DNA of 64,000 bases from Streptomyces sp. NBC_00775. GTDB lineage: Bacteria > Actinomycetota > Actinomycetes > Streptomycetales > Streptomycetaceae. The DNA lies in assembly GCF_036347135.1 (NCBI RefSeq), contig NZ_CP108938.1, forward strand, positions 7,378,001 through 7,442,000, given 5' to 3'. The notes below the pieces were generated by a model. The model did not search any database and was not told where the DNA came from. It was given only the letters and a program-made list of their open reading frames with translations. The position numbers were made by a program, and so were the translations under genes. This document shows, piece by piece, positions 42,119 through 51,144 of the stretch (position 1 is the stretch's first letter; each line of letters starts with the position of its first letter).

Positions 42119-42862
42119 CTACGTCCTTCGCGCGTGCAGGAGCAGGATGGAGGCGGCCGATGGAACCGCGCAGGCCAGCCGGTCCAGGGGGCGCAGCGGA
42201 CGCGGTACGCCGTGGAAGGGCGCGCCCGCCAGGCGTACGACCTCGAAGCCCGACGCGGCCACGAACTCCCGTAGCGCGCGGGCGGTGTAGAGCCGCAGAT
42301 GACCCACGACCTCCTTGCCCGGCCGGCCGTGGATCGCGCGCAGGCTCACCTCCGAGAAGACGGGCTGGACACCGGCGAGCAGCAGAGCACGGTTGTACCA
42401 GGCGGCGAGGTTCGGGGTGGAGAGCATCAAGTGGCCGCCGGGGCGCAGGATTCGGCGGATCTCGTCCAGCGCGTCGTCCGGGTCCACCAGGTGCTCCACG
42501 ACCTCGCTGAAGAGCACCGCGTCGGCCGACGCGGTCGCGAACGGCAGCCCGCCGTCGGTGAGTTCACCGCGGATCGCGTACGGCATGTGGGCGTGGGCGC
42601 GTCTGAGGGCGTCCTGCGACCAGTCGACGCCGACCAGGCGGTGTCCGGCGAGGAGGGGCGCGGCGGTCGCGGCCGCGGTGCCGTCGCCGCAGCCGATGTC
42701 CAGCACGGTCTTCGCGCCCGCCGTGGCCGGTCCGAGCGCGGCGGCCAGCATGCGGGCCTGGCGCAGACTGCGCGGGGCGCCGGAGGCGACGGGGACGGTG
42801 GGGTCCTCGTAGAAGTCGCGAAGTCCCCTATGGACAGGAGCTGTTGTGGTTGTGGGAGTCAT
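42119..42862 (-). CDS. class I SAM-dependent methyltransferase
   Basis: 247 residues. SAM-binding motif I is VLDIGCGDGTAAATA, motif II is LVGVDWSQDAL, and the FSEVVEHLVDPDDALDEIRRILRPGGHLMLSTPN segment (about 125-160) is typical of the UbiE/COQ5-like group. It ends with the basic LLLHARRT. It is coupled to the condensation-like gene by ATGA. In this operon it probably methylates a sugar or lipid intermediate (inference). ATG at 42862. Confidence 0.88.
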   Translation of the reverse strand: MTPTTTTAPVHRGLRDFYEDPTVPVASGAPRSLRQARMLAAALGPATAGAKTVLDIGCGDGTAAATAAPLLAGHRLVGVDWSQDALRRAHAHMPYAIRGELTDGGLPFATASADAVLFSEVVEHLVDPDDALDEIRRILRPGGHLMLSTPNLAAWYNRALLLAGVQPVFSEVSLRAIHGRPGKEVVGHLRLYTARALREFVAASGFEVVRLAGAPFHGVPRPLRPLDRLACAVPSAASILLLHARRT

Positions 42863-44268
42863 ACGTCGTCCACCTCCGTCGCGTGCAGATAGTGCTCGAA
42901 GAGGTCGCGGAGGTGGGCGCCGTCGCCGTGGCTGAGCAGGGTGCGCGACCAGCGCAGGGCGAGGTGCAGGCGGCCCGCGCTGGACGCGGTGGTGACGGTC
43001 AGGCCGCGGGGCATGCGGGCGGGGGCGGAGAACCACACCGCGTGCGCGCGGCCGGCTGTTTCGCCGAAGTCCAGGGCGTACGGGATGCGGCCGATGTTGC
43101 TGAGCAGTGTGGTCGACGTCCACGGGCCGGCCGCTCTGCGCAGGCCCCGGGTGACGGCGGCACGCCAGGCGACCGGGACGACGGGGGCCGTCAACAGGGC
43201 GGCTCCATGGCCGAGTTGGGGGCGGTCCACGGACTTCAGCGCGCGTGTGCGGTTCGCCGTACGGCGCAGCAGCTCGCCCATCCGGTCCGCGTCCAACTCC
43301 TGTGGCGCGAAGGTGACTTCGACGAGCCGTGTCCCGTTGCCGATCGGCATGTCCGCACCACGGGGACGGTCGTCGACCGGCATCGTGATGCGCAGGGGGC
43401 GGGGGCGCGCGCCGTGTTCCCTGTTCCAGTGGGCGATCATCAGGGCCGTGGCGGCCATGAGCTGGTCGTTCACCGTGTAGGGGGAGCCCTTGGGGCGGCG
43501 CGGGACGCTGAGCTCGGTGACGAGGAGGCCGTTGCCGGGGGAGGGCTCGGGGGTGCCGTGGGCGACTCTGGCGGGTGGGGTCCAGGTGGAGGGGGTGTCC
43601 ACGTCGGCCGGTCCCGTCGCGTCCGGGGGGCGTACGGGGGGTGCGGCCGGAGTGTCGTCCTTGCCTCCGTACAGCTCCGCCGCGGTGGCCAGGATGCGGA
43701 GGCAGGCCGGTCCGTCCAGGGCGGTGTGGTTGATGGTGAGGAAGAGGACCGTGCCTTTGGGGGCCGGGTGCCCGGACGCGGGACCGGCGGCACGATGGCC
43801 CGCGGTGGGGGCGGGCTCGCCCACCGCGTCCGTCGCCTCGCTGCCCACCGCCGGGCCCGCGCCGGCCACCACCTCCAGGCGTATCGGTGGGGACGCCGAC
43901 AGCGGTGGGGCTGTCAGGAGTGCCCGTGTCCTCGCGTCCCTGAGGGCGTCGCGGCTCGGGGGCGGGAAGGAGACGACCTCCACGTCCGGCCCCGGTGTCA
44001 GCTCCCACTCGTAGCGGCGGCGGTACCAGGGCCCCCGCGCCTCGCGCATCAGGATGCGGGGGTGGCGGTGCAGCGCCTCCGTGAACGCCCTCCTCAGCCG
44101 GTCCGGGTCGAGGCGGCCCGGCAGATGGACCTCGATGTGGACGGTCTCCGGTTCCTCCTCCTGGAGGCAGTGCCGGGCGACCTCGTCCACCACCGGGAAC
44201 GGGACGCGTACGGGGGGCCGCACCGGACCGTCGGTGCCGTCCCGTGCCGGGTGCTCCACCGCTGTCAT
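42859..44268 (-). CDS. condensation-domain-like acyltransferase
   Basis: 469 residues resembling the chloramphenicol-acetyltransferase/NRPS condensation fold. The active-site motif HHxxxDG appears as NHTALDG (near 170), the second His kept. PIGNGTRLVEVTF and the floor region TSTTLLSNIGRIPYALDFGE also fit. It probably transfers an acyl group to a glycan or lipid, as papA-like enzymes do (inference); no carrier-protein gene is present. A Pro/Ala-rich insert lies near 130-160. ATG at 44268 overlaps the AftD-like stop as ATGA. Confidence 0.78.
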   Translation of the reverse strand: MTAVEHPARDGTDGPVRPPVRVPFPVVDEVARHCLQEEEPETVHIEVHLPGRLDPDRLRRAFTEALHRHPRILMREARGPWYRRRYEWELTPGPDVEVVSFPPPSRDALRDARTRALLTAPPLSASPPIRLEVVAGAGPAVGSEATDAVGEPAPTAGHRAAGPASGHPAPKGTVLFLTINHTALDGPACLRILATAAELYGGKDDTPAAPPVRPPDATGPADVDTPSTWTPPARVAHGTPEPSPGNGLLVTELSVPRRPKGSPYTVNDQLMAATALMIAHWNREHGARPRPLRITMPVDDRPRGADMPIGNGTRLVEVTFAPQELDADRMGELLRRTANRTRALKSVDRPQLGHGAALLTAPVVPVAWRAAVTRGLRRAAGPWTSTTLLSNIGRIPYALDFGETAGRAHAVWFSAPARMPRGLTVTTASSAGRLHLALRWSRTLLSHGDGAHLRDLFEHYLHATEVDDV

Positions 44269-47200
44269 ATGGCCTCGCCCCTCCCCGTGTCGTCCTCGGG
44301 CGGTGTCGTCCTGAACCTCGGCTTGCGGAACGCGACGCGCGCGGTCGGAGGGTCGGGTTCGGGCTGCGCCGATCCGGGGCCGCGTGCGGAGAGGGTCGGG
44401 CCGGAGGCGACCCCGACCATGGGTTCCGACGCGCCGGCCACGGGTTCCGACGCGCCGGCCACGGGGGGCGATACGCCGAGCTCGGGAGCCGACACGCCGG
44501 GCTCGGGTTCCGATAGGCCGGCCACGGGTGCCGATGCCCCGGGCCCGGGTTCCGATACGCCGGCCACGGGTGCCGATGCCCGGGGCTCGGATCCCGATGC
44601 GAGGGACTCCGCCCCCGGCTTCTCCCCGGCCGTCTTGCCCCCTGCCCCGGGCTTCTCCTCGAACCCCGCGGGCAAGGCCCCCGGCCCTCCGCTCTCGCCC
44701 CGCACGCGTTGCGGCAGCGGTGCGGTCGGCGCCTCCGACGCACCCGGTGGCACCTCCCACCGTGAGGCGGCGGCCCCGGACGGGCCCGGCTCCCGTACGC
44801 TCACCAGGGCCGCGAACAACCCGATCAGCGCCAGCAGTTGGGCCGCGGGCCCGAACGCCCCCTCGTCCGCCGACATCGGTGACCCCGCCCCCGTGGCGGC
44901 AGCGATCCCCGCTCCCGCGAGCGCGAGGAACGAGATCGGTACGAGCAGCGCGTGCCGCCTCCGGGCGAGCAGGGCCAGCGCCGGGACCAGCAGGGCGAAG
45001 AAGCCCGCGATGACGATCCCGACCAGGGTCAGCGCGACCAGGCCCGGCCACAGTCCGGGCAGCGGCGGCACCGGCTGCGGCGCGTCGGGGTTGGGCGAGC
45101 GGCGGCGCCACAGGACGAGGCCCGCGAGGCCCGCCACGGCGACTCCGCCGCCGATCAGCCCGGCCTCGTACGTCGTCGAGGGCTCGTACGACAGCTTGAC
45201 GGTGCCGCCCGCGCCGGACGGGATCTGCCAGCCCTGCTGCCAGCCGTCGAGCCGTACCGGCGTGAGTTCCTTGCCGTTCAGCGTGGCCTTCCAGCCGTCG
45301 TTGTAGTTCTCGTACGTCGTCAGGTACGAGGCCGCGCCCGAGCCGACCGTCACCTCGCGACGGTCGCCCAGCCAGTCACGTATCTTCAGCTCGCGCCCGG
45401 CGGTGGCCGCCTCGGCGACCGTGCCGCGCGTCAGTGTCACGTCGGTGAGGGCCAGCGGTCCGGCGTCGCCCGCCTCGACGGTGTGCGAGCCGTCGGAGAG
45501 CTCCAAGGCGGCGTCTGTACGCCCATCTTGACAGGGCGTCACATCAAGGCGGCGGCGCTCGACCAGATCGCCCACCGTCCCCTTCACGCTCGTCTCGTAC
45601 AGCTTGCCGTCGATCGCGACGACCGGACCCTTCCCGCAGGGGAGCGAGAACTTCCGGGTGCCGGACGGCTGCGGGGTGCGGTACTGGTCGAGCCCCGGGA
45701 TGTAGGCCTCCGTGAGTCCGACCGGGAGCTGGAGGTCGGCGTTGGCGACCGGGTTGTGGACGGTCAGCGGCGCGGTCTCGGTGATGGTGATGTCGAGGTG
45801 GTCGGTGGTGATGGGGTCGAAGCGGGCCCAGCCGTTCTCGTCGACGCCGACGATCGCCGCGCCGTCCGGGGAGCTGATGTTCACCTTCGTCGGGCGGGTC
45901 GACAGGCCACCCGCGGGAGCGAGCACGATCGACGAGATGGGTTGTTTGTCCGGCCAGCTCAGATGGATCGTCGGGTTGTCGCCCGCGATCCACGCCGTGG
46001 TCAGGTCGCCGTCCGTGAGGTTGCGCGCCGACAGCCCGGCGCCGAGTTTCGCCGTCGAGTCGGCCGTCGCCGTGATCTGGCTCTGCTGCTCGGGCGCGAC
46101 CTCGTACAGCAGCTTCTCCAGCTCCTCGCCCGCGACCGGGACCGCGCTCGCCTTCATCTCGTACGTTCCCGCCGTCGACGTCGAGAAGCTGCGGTGCAGG
46201 CCCGCCTCGGTGCCCGTCGGGGAGAGCCCGGTGGGGTCGGTGGTGCGGTGCAGGGAGACGATCTCGGAGGAGGCGTCGGCCCCGGCGGCGTCCGTGGGGA
46301 GCTTCAGCAGCCGGGTCACCTGGACGTCCGGCAGGTCGATCTCGGAGAAGCCCGCACCGGTGAGACCGGCGTGCTGCTTCGTGGAGCCGACGATGGTGAT
46401 CTTCAGCCAACTCGTCGAGCCGGGGCGGGCCTTGATGGACTGGGCCATGCCGTTGGGCTGGAGGTAGCTGGTGACGGAGCCCTTCTCCGTCTCCACCCGG
46501 ACCTTGGTCGCGGCCGATCGCACCCCGTCCTGCGGCAGCGGGGTCACCTTGAACGACGACGGCACGTCCAAGGACCCCTCGAAGCGGATCCGCAGCCACT
46601 GCCCGTTCGCGGAGCCCGCCGCGCCCTCGGCCCACGCCGTGTCGGGGTTGCCGTCGAAGGCGTTCACGGGGTCGTACTGCGGCAGATAGAACAGCCAGTT
46701 GCCGGTCGACGAGGCCGTCACCGAGCGGGCGCCGCGCAGTTGTGCCACCGTCTGGTGCTGGATGCCCTTCGTCGGCAGGATCTGGTGCGGCTTCTTGCCC
46801 GCGTCCTGGGCGCTGTCGCTGTCATTGCGCTGGTCGCGGGTGTACGTGTACGAGGTGTTGGCGTCGACCAGGCCGAAGCGGGTGTCGGCGCGCCGTAGCC
46901 CGTCGCCCACCACCTGTACGTCCGGGGTGCCGAGGCCGGGATGGTTGTCGCCGGTCAGCACGGTGGCGCGGCCCCGCATGGACGGGTCGGCGGCCAGCGG
47001 GAGGAGTGCCTCGGGGCCGCCCGACACGACGGCGGTGTCCGCGATCGCCTTCAGCGCGGCCTGTCCGGGCCTCGGCACGGCCTTGTCGGCAGGCTCGTAG
47101 ATCTCGACGGCGCGCTGGCGCGGATACAGGCCCTCGACCTGCAACGGGGTGTCGTTCGCGATCCGCCCACCGGTCATGACCGGCCCGAACCCGGTCACGC

Positions 47201-48899
47201 GCTGGTAGCCGGACTGTTCCAGGGTCCGCTTCACGGTCGTGGTCGGGACATAGCCGATCTGGTCGGGGTCCAGGTCATTGCGTACGACGACGTAGTAGAG
47301 GCCGGCACGGCTCAAGTAGTCGGCCAGGCCTGGGACTTCGCCGCCCGTCATCAGTGCCTGCTCGACCGCGTCCATGGCGCGCCGGTTGCCCGCGGTGCCG
47401 AACGGGACGTAATCCCGCTGGGCCCAGCGGGAGTCGGCGAGCACGTCGAGGGGCTGGTCGATGGGGGAGCCCCAGGTGTAGATGCCGTGCGCGGTGGCGG
47501 GCACGACGAGGGCGCGGGAGTCGGGCGAGTACGTCTTCAGCCAGTCGGCCGTGGTCTGCCAGTACGTGGGGAGCTGCTGGAACGAACCGGGTTGCAGGAT
47601 CGACCCGTTGAGATACGGCCAGGCGAGTCCCGGCAGGATCAGCACGGCCGCGACGAGCGGCGCGAAGCGACGGCCGCGCACGGGGCGGGCGCCGCGCGTC
47701 TGCGAAGCGACACCGACCAGATGCGCGAGGCCCAGGACGAGGGCGAGCGCCAGTCCCGTCTGGAACTTGTAGATGTTGCGGAAGGGGACGAGCCAGCCGT
47801 TCAGCCAGTCCTGGACGGTGCCGTGGAAGGGAGCGCCGAACGAACCCCCGTACCCGGCAAGGGTGATGAGCGCGACCGACAGCACGGTCAGCACCAGCCA
47901 GCGGCGCTCGGGCAGGTCACGTCTCGCGAGCCCGGCCAGGCCCAGTCCCGCCGCGAGCGTCGAGCAGACGATCACGATCACCGAGGACGCGACGGTCCAG
48001 CCGGCCGGCAGCCAGGCCTCGCCGAAGTGCAGATATCCCACCCAGTTGCCGGCGCCGCGCAGCCCTTCCGTGGCCGACATCGTGGCCGTCGTGGTTCCCG
48101 AAGTCTCCACGTAGGGAAGGAAGTTCTCGCCGTAGGCGCCGAGCAGCAGCAGCGCGATCCACCACCAGGCCGTCGCCAGGATCACACCCGGCACCCACCA
48201 GGCGATCAGCTTGCGCTGCCGGGGCCCGCGCGGGCGGGAGAGCAGATACAGCCCGACCGGAAGCAGGGACGCCAGGGTCGCGGCGGCGTTCACACCGCCC
48301 ATGAAGGGGACGATCAGCGCCGAGCGCAGGGCCGCGATACGGGCGCTGTAGCGCTCGTTGGTGAGCGGCAGCAGTACCCAGGGCAGGAACGCGCCGGGCA
48401 GCGCGGCCGCGGAGGTCGAGCCGACGACGATCGTGAACACCGGCCACAGCGCGTACGCCACGGCGGCGAGCAGTCGGCTGGCCCCGCTTCCGACCCGCAG
48501 CCGCTCGGCCAGCCGCAGCGCACCCCAGAAGGCGACGGACACGACGAGCGACAGCCACAGCCGCTCCGCCAACCACACCGGCAGATGGATCAGCTTGCAC
48601 AGGCCGTAGAACGGCAGCATCGGCCAGACGTAACCGACGTACTGGTCCTGGATGCCGCCGAAGCCGCCCCGGTCGTGCCACAACTGGCCCAGATCGGAGA
48701 GGAACTGCCACGGGTCGAGCGCGACACCGAGCTTGGTGTCGAAGGTCATCCGCCCGGGGTGCACGGCCAGGAACAGCACGAACACCACGGCCCAGAACCC
48801 CAGCAGCCACCGCCGCGAGCGCGGCCCCTCCGGAGGGCCGGAAGCGGTTGCGGTGGGGCGGACGGCTGCTGGGGGAGGAGCCTGGACCGTGCTCGTCAT
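44265..48899 (-). CDS. AftD-like alpha-(1->3)-arabinofuranosyltransferase
   Basis: 1544 residues. The N-terminal 430 or so hold about ten hydrophobic segments of GT-C type with a DTKLGVALDPWQFL loop after the first helix, matching AftD (DUF3367) proteins that add arabinofuranose from decaprenyl-phosphate donors. The middle has galactose-binding-like (F5/8-type) repeats (NAFDGNPDTAWAEG; NLTDGDLTTAWIAG). Two or three more helices follow (about 1275-1370). The last 170 residues are Pro/Gly-rich; a 21-bp minisatellite encodes part of them. Start: ATG at 48899, as ATGA with the upstream methyltransferase, though a GTG at 48908 is possible. It is the core enzyme of the envelope operon. Confidence 0.88.
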   Translation of the reverse strand: MTSTVQAPPPAAVRPTATASGPPEGPRSRRWLLGFWAVVFVLFLAVHPGRMTFDTKLGVALDPWQFLSDLGQLWHDRGGFGGIQDQYVGYVWPMLPFYGLCKLIHLPVWLAERLWLSLVVSVAFWGALRLAERLRVGSGASRLLAAVAYALWPVFTIVVGSTSAAALPGAFLPWVLLPLTNERYSARIAALRSALIVPFMGGVNAAATLASLLPVGLYLLSRPRGPRQRKLIAWWVPGVILATAWWWIALLLLGAYGENFLPYVETSGTTTATMSATEGLRGAGNWVGYLHFGEAWLPAGWTVASSVIVIVCSTLAAGLGLAGLARRDLPERRWLVLTVLSVALITLAGYGGSFGAPFHGTVQDWLNGWLVPFRNIYKFQTGLALALVLGLAHLVGVASQTRGARPVRGRRFAPLVAAVLILPGLAWPYLNGSILQPGSFQQLPTYWQTTADWLKTYSPDSRALVVPATAHGIYTWGSPIDQPLDVLADSRWAQRDYVPFGTAGNRRAMDAVEQALMTGGEVPGLADYLSRAGLYYVVVRNDLDPDQIGYVPTTTVKRTLEQSGYQRVTGFGPVMTGGRIANDTPLQVEGLYPRQRAVEIYEPADKAVPRPGQAALKAIADTAVVSGGPEALLPLAADPSMRGRATVLTGDNHPGLGTPDVQVVGDGLRRADTRFGLVDANTSYTYTRDQRNDSDSAQDAGKKPHQILPTKGIQHQTVAQLRGARSVTASSTGNWLFYLPQYDPVNAFDGNPDTAWAEGAAGSANGQWLRIRFEGSLDVPSSFKVTPLPQDGVRSAATKVRVETEKGSVTSYLQPNGMAQSIKARPGSTSWLKITIVGSTKQHAGLTGAGFSEIDLPDVQVTRLLKLPTDAAGADASSEIVSLHRTTDPTGLSPTGTEAGLHRSFSTSTAGTYEMKASAVPVAGEELEKLLYEVAPEQQSQITATADSTAKLGAGLSARNLTDGDLTTAWIAGDNPTIHLSWPDKQPISSIVLAPAGGLSTRPTKVNISSPDGAAIVGVDENGWARFDPITTDHLDITITETAPLTVHNPVANADLQLPVGLTEAYIPGLDQYRTPQPSGTRKFSLPCGKGPVVAIDGKLYETSVKGTVGDLVERRRLDVTPCQDGRTDAALELSDGSHTVEAGDAGPLALTDVTLTRGTVAEAATAGRELKIRDWLGDRREVTVGSGAASYLTTYENYNDGWKATLNGKELTPVRLDGWQQGWQIPSGAGGTVKLSYEPSTTYEAGLIGGGVAVAGLAGLVLWRRRSPNPDAPQPVPPLPGLWPGLVALTLVGIVIAGFFALLVPALALLARRRHALLVPISFLALAGAGIAAATGAGSPMSADEGAFGPAAQLLALIGLFAALVSVREPGPSGAAASRWEVPPGASEAPTAPLPQRVRGESGGPGALPAGFEEKPGAGGKTAGEKPGAESLASGSEPRASAPVAGVSEPGPGASAPVAGLSEPEPGVSAPELGVSPPVAGASEPVAGASEPMVGVASGPTLSARGPGSAQPEPDPPTARVAFRKPRFRTTPPEDDTGRGEAI
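44416..44604. repeat. nine 21-bp tandem repeats in the 3' end of the AftD-like gene
   Basis: Units begin at 44416 and every 21 bp to 44584. The most alike are 44416-44457; alternate units form a 42-bp higher-order pattern (44500-44541 against 44542-44583). The protein side is a Ser-Glu-Pro/Val-Ala-Gly alternation in the disordered tail. Confidence 0.9.
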
Positions 48900-49642
48900 G
48901 GTGGACACCGCCGGAGGATGAGGAGGAGGTTCCAGGTGGCGAACTCGCGCAGCCCCGGCGCCTTCGCGACGGCGCCCGCGAGGAACGGCCAGTAGCGGGA
49001 GCGCGCCGAGACGACCGTGACGTCGTCACGGGCGCGCACCTGCCGCAGGGTGGTGCCGATGTGCACGGCGAAGAGGTTCTCGCCGAGGGTGTGCTTGGCG
49101 GCCTTGCCGGTACGGCGGCGGTAGCGGGCCCGCGCCCGCTCGGCGCCGAAGTAGTGCCAGGGCGCCCACTCGTGACCGCCCCACGGGGACAGCCAGTTGG
49201 TGAACGACACGTAGATCAGCCCGTCCGGGCGGGTCACGCGCACCATTTCACTCAGGAACGTCTGCGGATCGGCCACGTGCTCCAGGACGTTGGAGGAGAA
49301 GCAGACGTCGGCGACCCCGTCCGCGAGCGGCAGCAGATAACCGTCCGCGACGACCGCCGAGTCGGGCGGCTTCGGCCCCAACTCCCCGACGTCCGGCTCG
49401 AAGAGATAGGCGTTCGCCCCGCGCCGCCGGAACTCCTCGGTGAAGTACCCGCTGCCGCCGCCGACGTCCACGACGGTACGGCCCTCGACGGCGCCGTATG
49501 CCTCGACCTGGTCGGCGGCGTCCCGGGCGAGCAGCGCGTAACAGGACCCGGGGTCGTCCTGCTCGTGCAGGAAGGCACGGAAGAGGGTGAGGGATCTGCG
49601 TATCGAGGGGTCTTTCATGGGGCGTATCGAGGGGTCCTTCAT
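48896..49642 (-). CDS. class I SAM-dependent methyltransferase (envelope operon)
   Basis: 248 residues. Motif I is VVDVGGGSGYFTEEF and the later CFSSNVLEHVADPQTFLSEMVRVTRPDGLIYVSF segment is of the UbiE-like group. It ends LREFATWNLLLILRRC. A 24-bp tandem duplication at the 5' end doubles the codons MKDPSIR, giving in-frame ATGs at 49642 and 49618. I chose 49642 because it forms ATGA with the glycosyltransferase stop. Coupled to the AftD-like gene downstream. Confidence 0.87.
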   Translation of the reverse strand: MKDPSIRPMKDPSIRRSLTLFRAFLHEQDDPGSCYALLARDAADQVEAYGAVEGRTVVDVGGGSGYFTEEFRRRGANAYLFEPDVGELGPKPPDSAVVADGYLLPLADGVADVCFSSNVLEHVADPQTFLSEMVRVTRPDGLIYVSFTNWLSPWGGHEWAPWHYFGAERARARYRRRTGKAAKHTLGENLFAVHIGTTLRQVRARDDVTVVSARSRYWPFLAGAVAKAPGLREFATWNLLLILRRCPP

Positions 49643-49645
49643 GGG
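49598..49645. repeat. 24-bp duplication spanning the methyltransferase start codon
   Basis: Units 49598-49621 and 49622-49645 differ at one base. Each contains a CAT, so the start codon and the next six codons are duplicated. Confidence 0.88.
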
Positions 49646-50790
49646 GCCCAGCCCCTCACCGCCTCCGCGGCCACCGCTCCGAACTGGCGGACCGTGTGGT
49701 TCCAGCGGTACCGGGCCGCGCGGTCGCGGGCGGCCTTGCCCATGTGGGTGCGGCGGTGGGTGGACAGGGCGAGGGTGCACCAGGCCGCCGCGAACGAGGA
49801 CTCGCCGCGGGCCAGCAGCCCCGTTTCGCCGTCCACCACGGAATCACGCAGCCCGGGTACGTCGAAGGCGATGGCCGGGGTCTCGCGTGCGGCCGCCTCG
49901 GTGACGACCAGACCCCAGCCCTCGACGGCGGAGGGGTGCAGCAGCAGCCAGGCGGCGCAGAGCAGCCGGTGCTTCTCGGCCTCGGAGACATGGCCGGCGA
50001 ACTCCACTCCGGGGCCCGCGAGTTGCTCCAGACGGCCACGCTCGGGGCCGTCGCCCACGATCACGAGCCGGCCGCCGGTGACCGGGCGGACCCGCTCCCA
50101 CAGCCGCAGCAGCAGATCGATCCGCTTGTACTCGACGAGGCGTCCCATCGCCACGAACAGCGGCTCCGGCGAGCGCGCGGCCTTTGGCCCCGGCTCCTCC
50201 ACCCCGTTGTGCACGACCCGGATGCGGTCCCGCTCGACCCCGATCGCGCGCAGGGCGTGTGCCGTCGAGGGAGAGACGGCGACCAGCAGATTGTGGCGCT
50301 GCGCGCCGGCCAGTGCCCAGTGTTCGAGTCTTCGGCCGAGCCGGGCGGCGGGCGCCAGCGGTCCGCCGAACCGCATCTTCCACAGGTCCGTATGGACATG
50401 GTTGACGAGGCAGAGGGTGGGTCCGTGGTGCCACAGCGGTGCCAGATACGGCATCCCGTTGCACACCTCGACCAGGAGGTCGCAGTCGCCGACCTGACGG
50501 TGGAAGGCGGGGCGGGCGCGCAGATAGTGACCGAGGTCGCCGCCCGCCGAGACGACCCGGTAGTCGCGGTAGGCCGCGGGGCCGCCGCACAGCAGGGTCA
50601 CCTGGTGGCCGAGCTCGGTGAGCCCTTCGGCCAGGCGGTCGACCAGGAGTTCGGAGCCGCCCGCCGCCGGATTGCCGAGATCGCGGCGGGCGAGAAAAAC
50701 GATACGTCTCGGCTGTGGGGGAAGCGCCGGGACGTACTGCGCGGGGCGGGTGAGCGCGGCGCGCAGCGGGGAAGGCACGTGCTGGGGCAT
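49639..50790 (-). CDS. GT4-family glycosyltransferase
   Basis: 383 residues of the GT-B fold, family 4. The N-terminal half has the GGSELLVDRLAEGLTELGHQVTLL loop; the C-terminal half has VAMGRLVEYKRIDLLL, LVIVGDGPE and the nucleotide-sugar motif HPSAVEGWGLVVTEAAA (E-x7-E). Cytoplasmic, probably membrane-edge. It is the first gene of the coupled envelope operon; ATG at 50790 follows GGAG. It probably builds the sugar chain that the AftD-like enzyme and methyltransferases decorate (inference). Confidence 0.9.
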   Translation of the reverse strand: MPQHVPSPLRAALTRPAQYVPALPPQPRRIVFLARRDLGNPAAGGSELLVDRLAEGLTELGHQVTLLCGGPAAYRDYRVVSAGGDLGHYLRARPAFHRQVGDCDLLVEVCNGMPYLAPLWHHGPTLCLVNHVHTDLWKMRFGGPLAPAARLGRRLEHWALAGAQRHNLLVAVSPSTAHALRAIGVERDRIRVVHNGVEEPGPKAARSPEPLFVAMGRLVEYKRIDLLLRLWERVRPVTGGRLVIVGDGPERGRLEQLAGPGVEFAGHVSEAEKHRLLCAAWLLLHPSAVEGWGLVVTEAAARETPAIAFDVPGLRDSVVDGETGLLARGESSFAAAWCTLALSTHRRTHMGKAARDRAARYRWNHTVRQFGAVAAEAVRGWAP

Positions 50791-51144
50791 GGGTGCTCCA
50801 ACTCGTCTCAGGGTGCGGAACTCAGCGTGGGGGGTAGGGCGAGGTGCGGATCTCTGAAACTCTCGGTGTGCGGATCTCTGAAGCTGTCGCCGGGCGGATT
50901 TCCGAAGCTGTCGCCGGCGGACTTCTGAAGCTGTCGCCGGGCGGCGCCGCTCCGGTCTTTCGTCGCTCTGGTCTTTCGTCGGGGTAGGGCCGAGAATCTG
51001 CCCGCTGTGGGGGATTTGGGCGTTCGCTGTACCGGGAATGTGGGCGGGCTGTGCTCGGGTGGGGTTGGACAGTTTTCGCCCGGCGGTTCGATGCGGCTAC
51101 TCACCGAGATGACAATTTCTGGCCTTTGTGGAGCTGACGCCACA
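50791..51144. other. 354-bp intergenic region upstream of the glycosyltransferase operon
   Basis: It separates the GT4 start from the DUF3068 stop. It must contain the operon promoter, if there is a separate one. It carries a 24-bp tandem array (50846-50940) and a 16-bp direct repeat pair (50950-50965, 50966-50981). About 51000-51144 shows nothing recognisable. Open frames here run through repeats and have no gene-like codon use. Confidence 0.65.
50846..50940. repeat. four 23-24-bp tandem repeats upstream of the glycosyltransferase gene
   Basis: Units begin at 50846, 50870, 50894 and 50917, core GCGGATCTCTGAAGCTGTCG. The third is one base short. No gene is expected to be read through them, so they are either regulatory or slippage products. 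Confidence 0.85.

Noticed and set aside
46941..48995. Long plus-strand frame opposite the AftD-like gene
   Set aside because: Gln/Arg/Gly-rich shadow of a membrane protein read backwards; no start signal and no family.
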